Source: Pseudomonadota bacterium
GTDB lineage: Bacteria; Pseudomonadota; Alphaproteobacteria; Caulobacterales; Caulobacteraceae
DNA length: 64,000 nucleotides
NCBI GenBank assembly: GCA_023451375.1
Contig: JAEXZS010000093.1
Coordinates: 5,063-69,062 of the forward strand
Direction: 5' to 3'
Part shown: piece by piece, positions 36,764 to 44,670 of the stretch
How positions within the stretch are numbered: position 1 is the first letter of the stretch
Layout: each line of letters begins with the position of its first letter
The notes under the pieces: model-generated
The model's database searches: none
Told to the model about the DNA's origin: nothing
What the model saw: the letters and a program-made list of their open reading frames with translations, nothing else
Made by a program: the position numbers and the translations under genes

Positions 36764-36886
36764 CCGGGCCTCTCTAGGGTTCACGTACGAGCCGCCAGCC
36801 AGGCGCCGCGCTCATTGGTGGAGTGATGCGCGGCTCGCCGCTTTCGGAGCAATGCTCGTCGACATCTCGTCCGCTCGCTTGATACG

Positions 36887-36901
36887 TATGCATGGCGCAT
36901 A
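36887..36901. promoter_or_regulatory. MarR-type operator, site 1
   Basis: TATGCATGGCGCATA, 13 bp before the first MarR gene, matches the core of the palindromes at 39367-39424 in 13 of 15 positions and keeps the right arm GCGCATATA in full. It probably mediates autoregulation. Confidence 0.55.
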
Positions 36902-36913
36902 TACCGTAGGCTG

Positions 36914-37405
36914 ATGCAGCCATCGGTCGCCAGAGGTTATTTTGGGTCGCTGGTGAGCGCGGTTGCGGATGAGATGACGGCGACCGCAGGCGAGGCCTCG
37001 CGGATGCCGGGTCCGGCGGCGACGGTCCTGTCTCTGCTGAATGTCCGTTCGGGCCAATCCATACGCCGACTTTCGGACGGCATCGGCCTGTCGCACGCCG
37101 GGACCGTTCGGTTGATCGACAGGCTTGAGGTGGATGGCCTGGTCGAGCGGCGCCGAGAGCTGTCCGACCTGCGCGCCCGCTCCATCCATCTCACCACCGT
37201 GGGCCAGGAGGTAATGGCCGACATGGCGAAAGCGCGCAGTCGCGCGGTTGAGGCCTGGCTGGCCCCGCTCTCTCCAGAGGAACTGTCCCGGCTCGGCGCC
37301 ACCGCGCAGCGCCTGCTTGAGGGCAGAGCGGTCGAAGTTGTGGATGGCCATACCCGCAGCGTATCGCGGAGCCGCCAAAAGGCATCGCACCGATTGTCGC
37401 GCTAG
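36914..37405 (+). CDS. MarR family regulator
   Basis: A 163-residue winged-helix protein. The helix-turn-helix and wing are GQSIRRLSDGIGLSHAGTVR, LIDRLEVDGLVERR and DLRARSIHLTTVGQEV. It is a tandem paralogue of the next gene (shared GLSHAGTVRLxDRL) but lacks that protein's Cys-rich tail; its C-terminus is basic instead (TRSVSRSRQKASHRLSR). A palindrome-like operator lies just before the start codon. Confidence 0.85.
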   Translation: MQPSVARGYFGSLVSAVADEMTATAGEASRMPGPAATVLSLLNVRSGQSIRRLSDGIGLSHAGTVRLIDRLEVDGLVERRRELSDLRARSIHLTTVGQEVMADMAKARSRAVEAWLAPLSPEELSRLGATAQRLLEGRAVEVVDGHTRSVSRSRQKASHRLSR

Positions 37406-37503
37406 AACGGAGCAAGTACGTCGGCGTGACCACAGGTCATTGTTTAATCGAGATTTTATCCGTCGGCGCACGCATCCGGATCGGGCGCGCGTCCGCTTGC
37501 TGT

Positions 37504-37524
37504 CTATGCCCGGCGCACATATAG
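37504..37524. promoter_or_regulatory. MarR-type operator, site 2
   Basis: A 21-bp site beginning CTATGCCCGG and ending CGCACATATAG lies eight bases before the second MarR gene. It agrees with the perfect palindrome at 39367-39387 in 16 of 21 positions, keeping both CTAT and ATATAG ends. Confidence 0.5.
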
Positions 37525-37531
37525 ATGGGCC

Positions 37532-38056
37532 ATGGGTGGACTGCGTGACCGCAATGTTTTCGGGGCATTCGCGCTGATGATCAGCGACGACATCCTTCGC
37601 GCGACCTCATCCCACGCGCCGGACGCGGGTCCCACCGCGTCGGCCCTGGCGCTGCTGGCGCACCAACCCGGACTGTCGATCCGCATGCTGGCCGGCGGTG
37701 TCGGTCTCTCACACGCGGGAACGGTTCGTCTGGTCGACCGCCTCGCGACCGAAGGGCTGATCGAGCGTCGGGAGCATTCCACGGACGGACGCGCACGCGC
37801 TCTGCATCTCACCGCAGCCGGACAGATCATGAGCGAGCAAGTGCTTGGCGCCCGCGACGAGGTGCTGTCCGCAGGGCTGTCGGTTCTGACGCCGGCCGAG
37901 ATGACGCTGTTCTGTGAGATCTCGGAGCGTGTCCTGCGTTCACGGCTGCAGGGGCTGGAGCACTCCTACCGGGTCTGCCGGCGCTGCAGCTATGCGGACT
38001 GTAAGGACTGTCCGATCGACGACGAGCTTGACGAGCGTGGCGTCCACGGCCGGTAG
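37532..38056 (+). CDS. MarR family regulator with Cys-rich C-terminus
   Basis: A 174-residue protein with the same winged-helix core as its neighbour (LSIRMLAGGVGLSHAGTVRL, VDRLATEGLIERREH). The C-terminal extension YRVCRRCSYADCKDCPIDDE has four Cys residues in CxxC-x5-CxxC-like spacing (C, C, C, C within 13 residues), which could bind zinc or an iron-sulfur centre, or sense oxidants. It is transcribed toward, and convergent with, the hydrolase-OsmC gene, and shares its operator type. Confidence 0.85.
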   Translation: MGGLRDRNVFGAFALMISDDILRATSSHAPDAGPTASALALLAHQPGLSIRMLAGGVGLSHAGTVRLVDRLATEGLIERREHSTDGRARALHLTAAGQIMSEQVLGARDEVLSAGLSVLTPAEMTLFCEISERVLRSRLQGLEHSYRVCRRCSYADCKDCPIDDELDERGVHGR

Positions 38057-38097
38057 GCCGCGGGCGAGCCTGCTGCCTGACGTCTCACCTCCGGCGC

Positions 38098-39327
38098 CTA
38101 GGATTGATCGAGGTCGCCGACCGGGGGCGTCGGTGAACCGGCGAGCCGCGTCTGCACGTCCGATCCGCGCACGAGCGTGAGGTCCACGGGGCAGCGATCG
38201 GCGATCTCCAGGATACGCGCTCTCTGTTCGTCGTCGAGCGGACCTTCGAGCGTGATGGTCCGCGTAAACCGGTCGGGCGGCATCATGTCGGAGACCTTGG
38301 CGTGCTCCACGGTGGTGCTGGCGCGTTCCAGCGGCCAGCCCTTGCGGTTCGCATAGAGCCGCATGGTCATGACGGTACACGCCGCGAGCCCGGCCGAGAC
38401 CAGTTCGTAGGGGGAGAGCCCGCTCCCGAGACCACCGACCGAGGCAGGCTCGTCCGCCAGAAGCGCGTGTTCGCCGCTACGCACGGTCAGCTGGAACTTG
38501 CCCGCGAGGGTTTCGGTCGCCGACACGCCGGCGGCGACCTCCACCTGCGGCAGATCATCGGTCAGGAGCGGCATATAGCGGTTGGCCCATGCGGCGATCA
38601 TGGCCGCGGCGTATTGGGCGTCGGCGACCTCCGCGAGCAGGTGATCGGCAGTGTGCAGGGAGATGAAGCTCTTGGGATGATGCGCGGCGCGGAAGATGCG
38701 CGACGCATGATCGATGCCTACGACGTCGTCTCGGGCGGAATGCATCACCAGCAGGGGGCGCCGCAAGGCGGCGACCGCGGTCTCGACATGCACGCCGTCG
38801 ATCGCTTCGATGAAATCTCGGCGGATCACGAGCGGGCGCTCGGCGAGCGTCACCACGGTCTCTCCGTCGCGTCTTACGGCGTCCAGGTCTTCCGGGGCGA
38901 ACAGACCCAGCAGATGGTGAACGTCAGCGGGGGCGGCGAGCGTTGCGACAGCGGCGATTTCCGGAAGGTTCGGTGCGGCGACGAGCGCCGCCGCCCCGCC
39001 CAGACTATGCCCCACCAGAAGCGACGGCGGCATGCCAGCCGCCGCCATCGCTTTCACCGCTGCGCTCAAGTCTCCCACGTCGGCGGCGAAGTTCGCCGTC
39101 TCCGCCGGCTGGTCCCCGGGTCCCGAACCCGCAAAATCAAACCGCAAGACGCCGATGCCGCTTCGGGCCAGGGCGCGGGAGATGTGGACGGCGGCTCGAT
39201 TGTCTTTGCCGCAGGTAAAGCAGTGAGCGAAGACCGCCCATCCTCGTGGGGTGGTCTCGGGCGCTTCCAGGCGACCGGTGATTTGATGACCGTTCACGCC
39301 GTCGAACGTGAACACCGAGGTCGCCAT
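38098..39327 (-). CDS. Alpha/beta hydrolase-OsmC fusion protein
   Basis: A 409-residue two-domain protein. Residues 1-250 are an alpha/beta hydrolase (AVFAHCFTCGKDNRAAVHIS, nucleophile Ser in LLVGHSLGGAAALVA, Asp in MHSARDDVVG, His in LHTADHLLAE). Residues 275-405 are an OsmC-like peroxidase domain with both redox Cys residues (AGLAACTVMTMRLYANRKGW and ILEIADRCPVDLTLVRG). OsmC reduces organic hydroperoxides; the fused esterase may release or process lipid hydroperoxides, which is inference. Two palindromes lie 40-100 bp upstream in the gap shared with the LysR gene. Confidence 0.9.
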   Translation of the reverse strand: MATSVFTFDGVNGHQITGRLEAPETTPRGWAVFAHCFTCGKDNRAAVHISRALARSGIGVLRFDFAGSGPGDQPAETANFAADVGDLSAAVKAMAAAGMPPSLLVGHSLGGAAALVAAPNLPEIAAVATLAAPADVHHLLGLFAPEDLDAVRRDGETVVTLAERPLVIRRDFIEAIDGVHVETAVAALRRPLLVMHSARDDVVGIDHASRIFRAAHHPKSFISLHTADHLLAEVADAQYAAAMIAAWANRYMPLLTDDLPQVEVAAGVSATETLAGKFQLTVRSGEHALLADEPASVGGLGSGLSPYELVSAGLAACTVMTMRLYANRKGWPLERASTTVEHAKVSDMMPPDRFTRTITLEGPLDDEQRARILEIADRCPVDLTLVRGSDVQTRLAGSPTPPVGDLDQS

Positions 39328-39366
39328 GTCTCTGTCCTCCATCGCGCGCGAGCGCCTGCAGCCACC

Positions 39367-39424
39367 CTATATGCGTCGCGCATATAGACAAGGTCTTGAT
39401 GCGCCATTATATGCGCCGCGCATA
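39367..39424. promoter_or_regulatory. Two palindromic operators between hydrolase-OsmC and LysR genes
   Basis: Site A, 39367-39387, has perfect nine-base arms CTATATGCG and CGCATATAG around TCG. Site B, 39410-39424, is TATGCGCCGCGCATA with six-base arms. Their centres are 40 bp apart, close to four helical turns, so bound dimers would lie on one face. Both resemble the sites before the two MarR genes. Confidence 0.7.
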
Positions 39425-39497
39425 CTTATTCGTCTGCGGAACGAAGCGATCCGCGACCCTCCCGACACCCTTGACAGGCGCGGCGGCTACCTCGGCC

Positions 39498-40412
39498 ATG
39501 GACTTCAATCAGGTCAGTTACTTCCTCCACCTGGCGGACACGCTCAACTTCACCGCCGCTGCCCGGTTGAGCGGAGTCTCCCAGCCGAGCCTGACGCGCG
39601 CGATACGCAGGCTCGAAGATGAGCTGGGCGGGGCGCTGATCTATCGGGATGGCAAGAACAGTCGTCTCACCGGTCTGGGACAGGATGTCGAAGTGGAGTT
39701 CAGACGCATGGTGGGCGCCCTCGAGAGCGTCCACCATCATTCGCGGAACTGGACCCACGGGGGGCATCGTGTCCTCGACATCGCCGTCGCTCCAACCATC
39801 GGGCCGGAGGCCTTCACGACGTTCTTCGCCTCGGCGCTCGAGCAGCTTCCAACGGTGGAGATTCGCCTGCATGCGCTTGAGGCCGGCGGGGAGGCGCCTG
39901 CGTTGCTCTCCGGGCGCCGCCATGCCGCAATCGCGACCCGTGATCCTCGGGCCGACCGGAAGCTTGAAATCCGACCGCTGTTCCGGGAGCGACTGGTGCT
40001 GGGTTGCGCGGTGGATCACCCGCTGGCCCGGACCGACACGGTGCGCGTCGAGGATCTCGCAAATTATCCCTATATCGACCGCATGGGTTGCGAGCTTCGC
40101 GATCAGGTGCGGTCGCACTTCGCCGATCAGGGGATGACGTTGCGACCCTGGCTGCGAACGGATCGGGAGGAGTGGGTCAGGCACGCGGTCTCAGACGGTC
40201 GTTCGATCTGCATCCTGCCGGAGCGGTCCGCTGCATCGCCAGGACTGACGTCGCGCCCGATCGTGGACCTCGCGCTGGAACGCGAGGTGGTCATCAGCAC
40301 GGTCTCCGGATCGACCGCACCTGTCGAAATTCGTAAGCTGGCTCAGCTGGCGTCGGCCCATTCATGGGATGCAGGGCGGGTCGCGAAACCGTCGGAGCTA
40401 TCGAAACAATAG
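39498..40412 (+). CDS. LysR family transcriptional regulator
   Basis: A 304-residue LysR protein. The DNA-binding domain is YFLHLADTLNFTAAARLSGV, then SQPSLTRAIRRLEDELGGAL, close to that of the LysR at 25238. The effector domain includes IGPEAFTTFFASALEQLPTV and PYIDRMGCELRDQVRSHFAD, with a Cys at the centre of the latter and another in RSICILPERS as possible redox sensors. The ATG at 39498 begins MDFNQVSYF; the frame is open upstream across the operators. It is divergent from hydrolase-OsmC and lies before msrBA. Confidence 0.88.
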   Translation: MDFNQVSYFLHLADTLNFTAAARLSGVSQPSLTRAIRRLEDELGGALIYRDGKNSRLTGLGQDVEVEFRRMVGALESVHHHSRNWTHGGHRVLDIAVAPTIGPEAFTTFFASALEQLPTVEIRLHALEAGGEAPALLSGRRHAAIATRDPRADRKLEIRPLFRERLVLGCAVDHPLARTDTVRVEDLANYPYIDRMGCELRDQVRSHFADQGMTLRPWLRTDREEWVRHAVSDGRSICILPERSAASPGLTSRPIVDLALEREVVISTVSGSTAPVEIRKLAQLASAHSWDAGRVAKPSELSKQ

Positions 40413-40522
40413 GCAAAGCGCATTAGCGCAAAGCCGCTGTGCCCCCGATATTGGTCAGGAGACAGGAGGGTCGTGCAAGCGACACCGATCTGCCCCGTGA
40501 ACCCTAGTGTCGGGAGACCATC

Positions 40523-40966
40523 ATGAAGTTCGAAAAGTCGCAGTCGGCCATCGATAAGCTGACCGCCGAGCAACGCCGGGTAACGCAGGAAGACGGCACC
40601 GAGCGGCCGTTCACTGGCGAATACAACGACAACAAGGAGCCGGGCATCTATGTCGATGTGGTCTCCGGCGAACCTCTGTTTGCGTCGACCGACAAGTTCG
40701 ACAGCGGCTCGGGCTGGCCCAGCTTCACGAAGCCGATCGTACCTGCCCACGTCAACGAGATCCGCGACAGCAGCCACGGCATGGTCCGGACCGAGGTGAG
40801 GTCCGTTCATGGCGACAGCCATCTGGGTCACGTCTTCCCGGACGGACCGTCCGACAAGGGTGGTCTGCGATACTGCATCAACTCCGCATCGCTCCGCTTC
40901 ATCGCCCGCGATGAGATGGAGGCCGAGGGGTACGGCGAATATCTCGATCAGGTTCAGGAGGCCTAA
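40523..40966 (+). CDS. msrB: Peptide-methionine (R)-S-oxide reductase MsrB
   Basis: A 147-residue MsrB reducing the R-epimer of methionine sulfoxide. Present are EPGIYVDVVSGEPLFASTDK, SGWPSFTKPI, the substrate segment HGDSHLGHVFPDGPSDKGG and catalytic Cys in LRYCINSASLRFI. The four zinc-binding Cys residues of many MsrB proteins are absent, as in the zinc-free class. The stop is two bases before the msrA start, forming an msrBA operon. Confidence 0.94.
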   Translation: MKFEKSQSAIDKLTAEQRRVTQEDGTERPFTGEYNDNKEPGIYVDVVSGEPLFASTDKFDSGSGWPSFTKPIVPAHVNEIRDSSHGMVRTEVRSVHGDSHLGHVFPDGPSDKGGLRYCINSASLRFIARDEMEAEGYGEYLDQVQEA

Positions 40967-40968
40967 CC

Positions 40969-41502
40969 ATGCATCAACGCGCAGTTCTCGCCGGCGGGTG
41001 TTTCTGGGGCATGCAGGATTTGATCCGCAAACGCCCCGGCGTCGTGTCCACCCGCGTCGGGTACACCGGCGGGGATGTTCCGAACGCCACCTACCGCAAC
41101 CACGGAACTCACGCCGAAGGCATCGAGATCGTCTTCGATCCGGAAAAGACGACCTACCGTGACATCCTGGAATACTTCTTCCAGATCCACGACCCGACGA
41201 CGCTCAATCGTCAAGGCAACGACCGCGGTCTGTCGTACCGGTCCGGCATCTACTACGTCGATGAGGAGCAGAAGCGCGTCGCCGTGGACACGATCGCGGA
41301 CGTTGATGCGTCCGGACTGTGGTCAGGAAAGGTCGTCACCGAGGTCGAGCCGGTGGGAGACTTCTGGGAGGCCGAGCCTGAGCACCAGGATTACCTGGAG
41401 AAGCGGCCCAACGGTTATACCTGTCACTTCCCCAGGCCCGGTTGGGTCCTGCCGAAAAGGACGGCTGACCAAGGGCAGTCGGGCCAGACCGCGACGGGCT
41501 GA
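40969..41502 (+). CDS. msrA: Peptide-methionine (S)-S-oxide reductase MsrA
   Basis: A 177-residue classical MsrA. The catalytic motif AVLAGGCFWGMQDLIRKRPG is at the N-terminus, followed by GYTGGDVPNATYRNHGTHAE, the EIVFDPEKTTYRDILEYFF core, DPTTLNRQGNDRGLSYRSGI and EHQDYLEKRPNGYTCHFPRP (resolving Cys). It pairs with msrB two bases upstream. A strong hairpin follows at 41512-41550. Confidence 0.95.
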   Translation: MHQRAVLAGGCFWGMQDLIRKRPGVVSTRVGYTGGDVPNATYRNHGTHAEGIEIVFDPEKTTYRDILEYFFQIHDPTTLNRQGNDRGLSYRSGIYYVDEEQKRVAVDTIADVDASGLWSGKVVTEVEPVGDFWEAEPEHQDYLEKRPNGYTCHFPRPGWVLPKRTADQGQSGQTATG

Positions 41503-41511
41503 CAGGTGGAC

Positions 41512-41550
41512 GGCGGGGTGCGGTGCGACACGCGCGCGCCGCACCCCGCC
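41512..41550 (+). terminator. Hairpin after msrBA
   Basis: GGCGGGGTGCGG (41512-41523) pairs perfectly with CCGCACCCCGCC (41539-41550), a 12-bp GC stem with a 15-base loop, ten bases after the msrA stop. It lacks a long U-run, so it may terminate weakly or protect the 3' end. Confidence 0.6.
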
Positions 41551-41721
41551 ACGTCCCGTCCGTTCGACCGCCATCCATCAACGAGGCGTGACGCCGCTTC
41601 AGCCTCCGACTGAACCCGGCCCTGGGCGCAGCCCCAGGCCGGTGCGCCGTGGGCGCCTGCGGCATCCCCTCAATAGCAAACGTCCATGGCTGCCGGCGAG
41701 GCGGTCAGTAGGGAGAGAGCC

Positions 41722-42333
41722 ATGCGATCCGAAGTGGGAGACGTCCTGACGACCGTTCAGGCCTTGGTCGGCGGGGGCTACGATCGGGAGTATCGCGTCA
41801 AGGACGGTCAACTGATCGATCTGAAACTCGGATCCACGCTGAACGCCTGCGACATCGAGGTCGACGCAGCCTTGCGGCTGGAGAGTGGCGAAGATGCCGG
41901 CGACGTCTCGAACATCTATGCGATCACCGACCCTGCGACGCAGCACAAGGGTTTGCTGATCGACGCCTTCGATGTCTTCGATGAGCTCTGCAGTCGCGAT
42001 CTTTCCCGAAAGTTGACGGAGGCGCGGCGCACCACCGTCATCCAGGATGACGACGTGCCCAGCAAACATGGGCTGCGAAAGGTCTTCAAAAGCGAGTTCG
42101 AGAGCGATCCGGAGCGCTACGTGCTGCGCGAAGGATTCCCCGACTTCCCGGATTGCCCCTTCGGCGGCGTCTTTTCCATCCTCGGCTTCGACACCGCCGA
42201 ACAGACCTATGTCTGGTTGGTGACGAGCATAATCCGCGATCCGCGGCTTATCCGGGTCCCGTACCAAGGTCCGGAGGCGACGGATGACGAGGGTTTCGAT
42301 CCGCCCCGGGACACAGCCGTCGAAGAGAGCTGA
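41722..42333 (+). CDS. Conserved hypothetical protein
   Basis: A 203-residue acidic protein starting MRSEVGDVLTTVQALVGGGY after a GAGAGAG site. Its C-terminal half (HGLRKVFKSEFESDPERYV, GFPDFPDCPFGGVFSILGFD, TYVWLVTSIIRDPRLIRV) looks like a conserved domain; a decayed copy lies at 31306-31761. The N-terminal half (YRVKDGQLIDLKLGSTLNA) resembles no family I know. No signal peptide or transmembrane segment is present. It follows msrBA and precedes another hypothetical gene. Confidence 0.75.
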   Translation: MRSEVGDVLTTVQALVGGGYDREYRVKDGQLIDLKLGSTLNACDIEVDAALRLESGEDAGDVSNIYAITDPATQHKGLLIDAFDVFDELCSRDLSRKLTEARRTTVIQDDDVPSKHGLRKVFKSEFESDPERYVLREGFPDFPDCPFGGVFSILGFDTAEQTYVWLVTSIIRDPRLIRVPYQGPEATDDEGFDPPRDTAVEES

Positions 42334-42390
42334 TCGCGCCCGATCGAAGCCCGACCCCAACCCTTGTCAAACCAATCAAACGAGACCGCC

Positions 42391-42849
42391 ATGTCTGAAG
42401 CGTCGATCAACAAGAGCGACATCCGGGAGACGATGCTGTCGCTGGAGGCCGCTGCTCTTAGAAGCGCCCGGGAGAACTATCTGGACTATGTGGCGACGGC
42501 CCGGCTCGACCGGAGCGAGCCCATCGAAAACGATGAGCAGGCCCAGGCGGAAGTGGCGAGCGACTTGGCGGAGGCGCTGGACGATACGCTGGACGATCAG
42601 GCCGACAAGCTCGACCGTCTGAAGGAGATCGACTTCGGACCGAAATCGACCGTGACCGAAGGCGCGGTGGTCAAGCTGTCAGGCCGCTTGTTCGTGGTCG
42701 CCGTGTCCACTTCGAGGTTCACCTGCCATGGCCACGAGTTCATGGGCATCTCGACCCAGGCGCCGATCTTCGAAGCGATCGAAGGCGCGAAGGCCGGGGA
42801 GACGGTGGAGTTCAATGGCCGGACGCTCGTCGTCGAACAGGTCGCTTGA
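42391..42849 (+). CDS. Hypothetical protein with GreA/GreB C-terminal-like domain
   Basis: A 152-residue protein. The N-terminal half is helical and acidic (ETMLSLEAAALRSARENYLD, EDQADKL-like segment), possibly a coiled coil. The C-terminal half (VTEGAVVKLSGRLFVVAVST, EFMGISTQAPIFEAIEGAKA, GETVEFNGRTLVVEQVA) matches the FKBP-like Gre C-terminal domain, including the final 'G-x-x-V-x-x-N-G' strand. It lacks the long acidic-tipped GreA coiled coil of RNA polymerase factors. Its role may be in binding polymerase secondary channel or another partner; not established. Terminated by the hairpin at 42876. Confidence 0.55.
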   Translation: MSEASINKSDIRETMLSLEAAALRSARENYLDYVATARLDRSEPIENDEQAQAEVASDLAEALDDTLDDQADKLDRLKEIDFGPKSTVTEGAVVKLSGRLFVVAVSTSRFTCHGHEFMGISTQAPIFEAIEGAKAGETVEFNGRTLVVEQVA

Positions 42850-42875
42850 TTAGATAGCGCGCGAGATCGCCCCCC

Positions 42876-42922
42876 TCGGCAGGCTCGCGCCCCAACCTCA
42901 GGCCGTAGCGCGAGCCTGCCGA
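42876..42922. terminator. Bidirectional hairpin terminator
   Basis: TCGGCAGGCTCGCGC (42876-42890) and GCGCGAGCCTGCCGA (42908-42922) form a perfect 15-bp stem with a 17-base loop between the convergent genes ending at 42849 and 43009. Confidence 0.75.
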
Positions 42923-43008
42923 CGCCCCCGACGGCTGGTCGTTTAAGGAGTGCGTCGATCGGGCTGTCCCCAGCCCGACAATCGGGCGTGCGCTGACCGC
43001 CGGGATTA

Positions 43009-43482
43009 CTATTCCTGCAAGAGCGCCGCTGCGAGCCGCTCCGCATCGAGGTGAAAGCCGGAGTAGACGAGCTTTCCTTCAGCATCGATGACCGTGAACC
43101 ACGGCGTGCCGTGGGTGTGGTAGTCCTGCATGAACGTCGGGAGGCTGGAACCTTCAGGCGGCGCATCGTGGCCGAAAGGGATCGGTAGCCGATATCGGGT
43201 CTGATTGACGCGAAGCTTGTCGAAGGTGTTGGCGTCCGCGCCCTCGAAAACGGTCTGGATGACGGCGAAGCCGACGCCCCTCGGCTCCAAGGCGCTGTGG
43301 AGCCGCTGAAGGGTCGGGAATCCATGGGAATGGCACCCTGTGCACCAGTCCTGGAAGGCGAAGAGGATTTTCGCACCATCTCCCAGATCCGCCAGCTTCA
43401 CTGGCGTGTCCAAGGTCTCACCCTGCGGGCCGATCCATTGGCTGACCCTCAGGTCCGGTGCGTGCGGCTCTGTTGTCGTCAT
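43009..43482 (-). CDS. TlpA-like thioredoxin-fold protein
   Basis: A 157-residue protein with a redox motif FAFQDWCTGCHSHGFPTLQR (WCxxC, here CTGC) and a later cis-Pro segment HGTPWFTVIDAEGKLVYSGF. It lacks a signal peptide or membrane anchor, so it is cytoplasmic, unlike typical TlpA. The central part (VIQTVFEGADANTFDKLRVN) is the family insertion. Start is the ATG at 43482 after AAGGAG. It probably reduces or relays disulfides. The gene is convergent with the Gre-like gene. Confidence 0.82.
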   Translation of the reverse strand: MTTTEPHAPDLRVSQWIGPQGETLDTPVKLADLGDGAKILFAFQDWCTGCHSHGFPTLQRLHSALEPRGVGFAVIQTVFEGADANTFDKLRVNQTRYRLPIPFGHDAPPEGSSLPTFMQDYHTHGTPWFTVIDAEGKLVYSGFHLDAERLAAALLQE

Positions 43483-43635
43483 CCCTTGCTCCTTCCATCG
43501 ATGCATCCCGGGCATATTCGGGACCGTGTTGCCGAAACCCGGCCGACGTCGTGCGCTGCCATTGGTCCGGTGTGAGCGGCGTCTGTGCGGACGGTCACTG
43601 TACGACCCGTTCGGACAGACGCCGCTGGATTGAGA

Positions 43636-44136
43636 TCAGCTTTCCCGCCCGACCTCGAACAGGAACCAGGCCCGACGTTCGGCTTCGTCGGTCCATGTAT
43701 CGACCAGTCCCGACGTGGCGTTGTCGCTCGCGTCGTCCGCCGCCTTCTTCGCGCGCCGCAGAGATTCAACCAGGCTGAGATTGTCCGCCCGGAGTTCCGC
43801 GAGCATGTCGCGGGGCTTCACGAAGGCCTCGTCATTGTCCTTGATCGTCTGCCGGCGAGCGATGTCGCCTATCGATCGAAGGGTTGTGTTGCCGGTCTTG
43901 CGCGCTCGCTCCGCGATGGCGTCCGTCGCGGCCAGAATCTCGCTCGCCTGTTCGTCCAGAAGCAGGTGGTAGTCTCGGAAGTAGGGCCCCGACACGTGCC
44001 AATGGAAGTTCTTGGTCTTGATGTAGATCGCGTAGCTATCCGCGAGAATGACATTCAACGCATCGGCGACAGTCATCGCCGCACTTTCGTCGAGGTCGGA
44101 GGGCGTCGGTACGAGCGACGGGGCGGGTCTTGTCAT
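43636..44136 (-). CDS. dps: Dps / DNA-protecting ferritin-like protein
   Basis: A 166-residue Dps. Ferroxidase ligands are visible: KTKNFHWHVSGPYFRDYHLL (His and Asp) and DEQASEILAATDAIAERARK (Glu at the second shell). It forms a 12-mer that stores iron with peroxide and may bind DNA through its N-terminus. The start at 44136 (MTRPAPSLVPT) is preferred. It completes a set of oxidative-stress genes. Confidence 0.92.
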   Translation of the reverse strand: MTRPAPSLVPTPSDLDESAAMTVADALNVILADSYAIYIKTKNFHWHVSGPYFRDYHLLLDEQASEILAATDAIAERARKTGNTTLRSIGDIARRQTIKDNDEAFVKPRDMLAELRADNLSLVESLRRAKKAADDASDNATSGLVDTWTDEAERRAWFLFEVGRES

Positions 44137-44625
44137 GGCGGCAGGCTCCTCATCAGATGATCGTCGGATAAGCCGGCGTTGATTACGTCGACTGTCCTCC
44201 TGACAGGATGTGTTCGCGGTCACGACCAAGTCCAATGGCGCGCGTCTATCGTTTCGATAGCCGAATAGAGCGGGGCGGCCTCGGCGATTGTCACGCGACT
44301 GCATCGCATCGATCGCGCCGAGATGGGGGAAGTGTCCGGCGCTGCCGCCACCAACTTTCGCATAGATAGGTCGCTCGGGAGCGCTCCCTGGAGTGGACGA
44401 TCCCGAAGAACATTCATCTCTCAGTCGAGGCCACGCGTAGGCACATCCATATTCAGGACGAAAAGAACTATTCCGCGGCGGTCGCTCGGATGGCGGAGAT
44501 TGGCTATGGCGAAACCAAGTGACGCTTCGTGACTCATTGCGGCGGTTCGGACCGTCCGCTTGAGGCATGGGGTTTAGAGGGGACGCGAGCGGAGCGACGG
44601 ACTCCGAAGTCCCGCTTCTTGCCTG
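44137..44625. other. 489-bp gap with one possible coding remnant
   Basis: Between dps and the TonB receptor no intact gene is supported. Apart from a plus-strand fragment at 44370-44522 and a hairpin at 44626, the sequence shows nothing coding. Promoters for dps should lie near 44137-44250. Confidence 0.4.
44370..44522 (+). pseudogene. Possible gene remnant (about 50 codons, no start)
   Basis: The frame reads WTIPKNIHLSVEATRRHIHI, then QDEKNYSAAVARMAEIGYGE and a stop at 44520-44522. It looks coding in composition, but a TAG lies just before it and no start codon precedes the coding-like part. No family was recognised. It may be the tail of a gene truncated by rearrangement. Confidence 0.25.
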
Positions 44626-44661
44626 CCCGCCAGCATAGAACAAGCGTTCTCGCTGGCAGGG
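44626..44661 (-). terminator. Hairpin downstream of the TonB receptor
   Basis: CCCGCCAGC (44626-44634) pairs with GCTGGCAGGG (44652-44661) with one bulged A, and an inner AGAAC/GTTCT stem extends it. It lies ten bases past the stop of the minus-strand receptor gene, as expected for its terminator. Confidence 0.5.
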
Positions 44662-44670
44662 GGCCACGGC

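Noticed and set aside
41512..42922. The two GC-rich hairpins as riboswitches or small RNAs.
   Set aside because: Both are simple perfect stems placed just after stop codons, as terminators are, with no conserved loop or upstream promoter seen.
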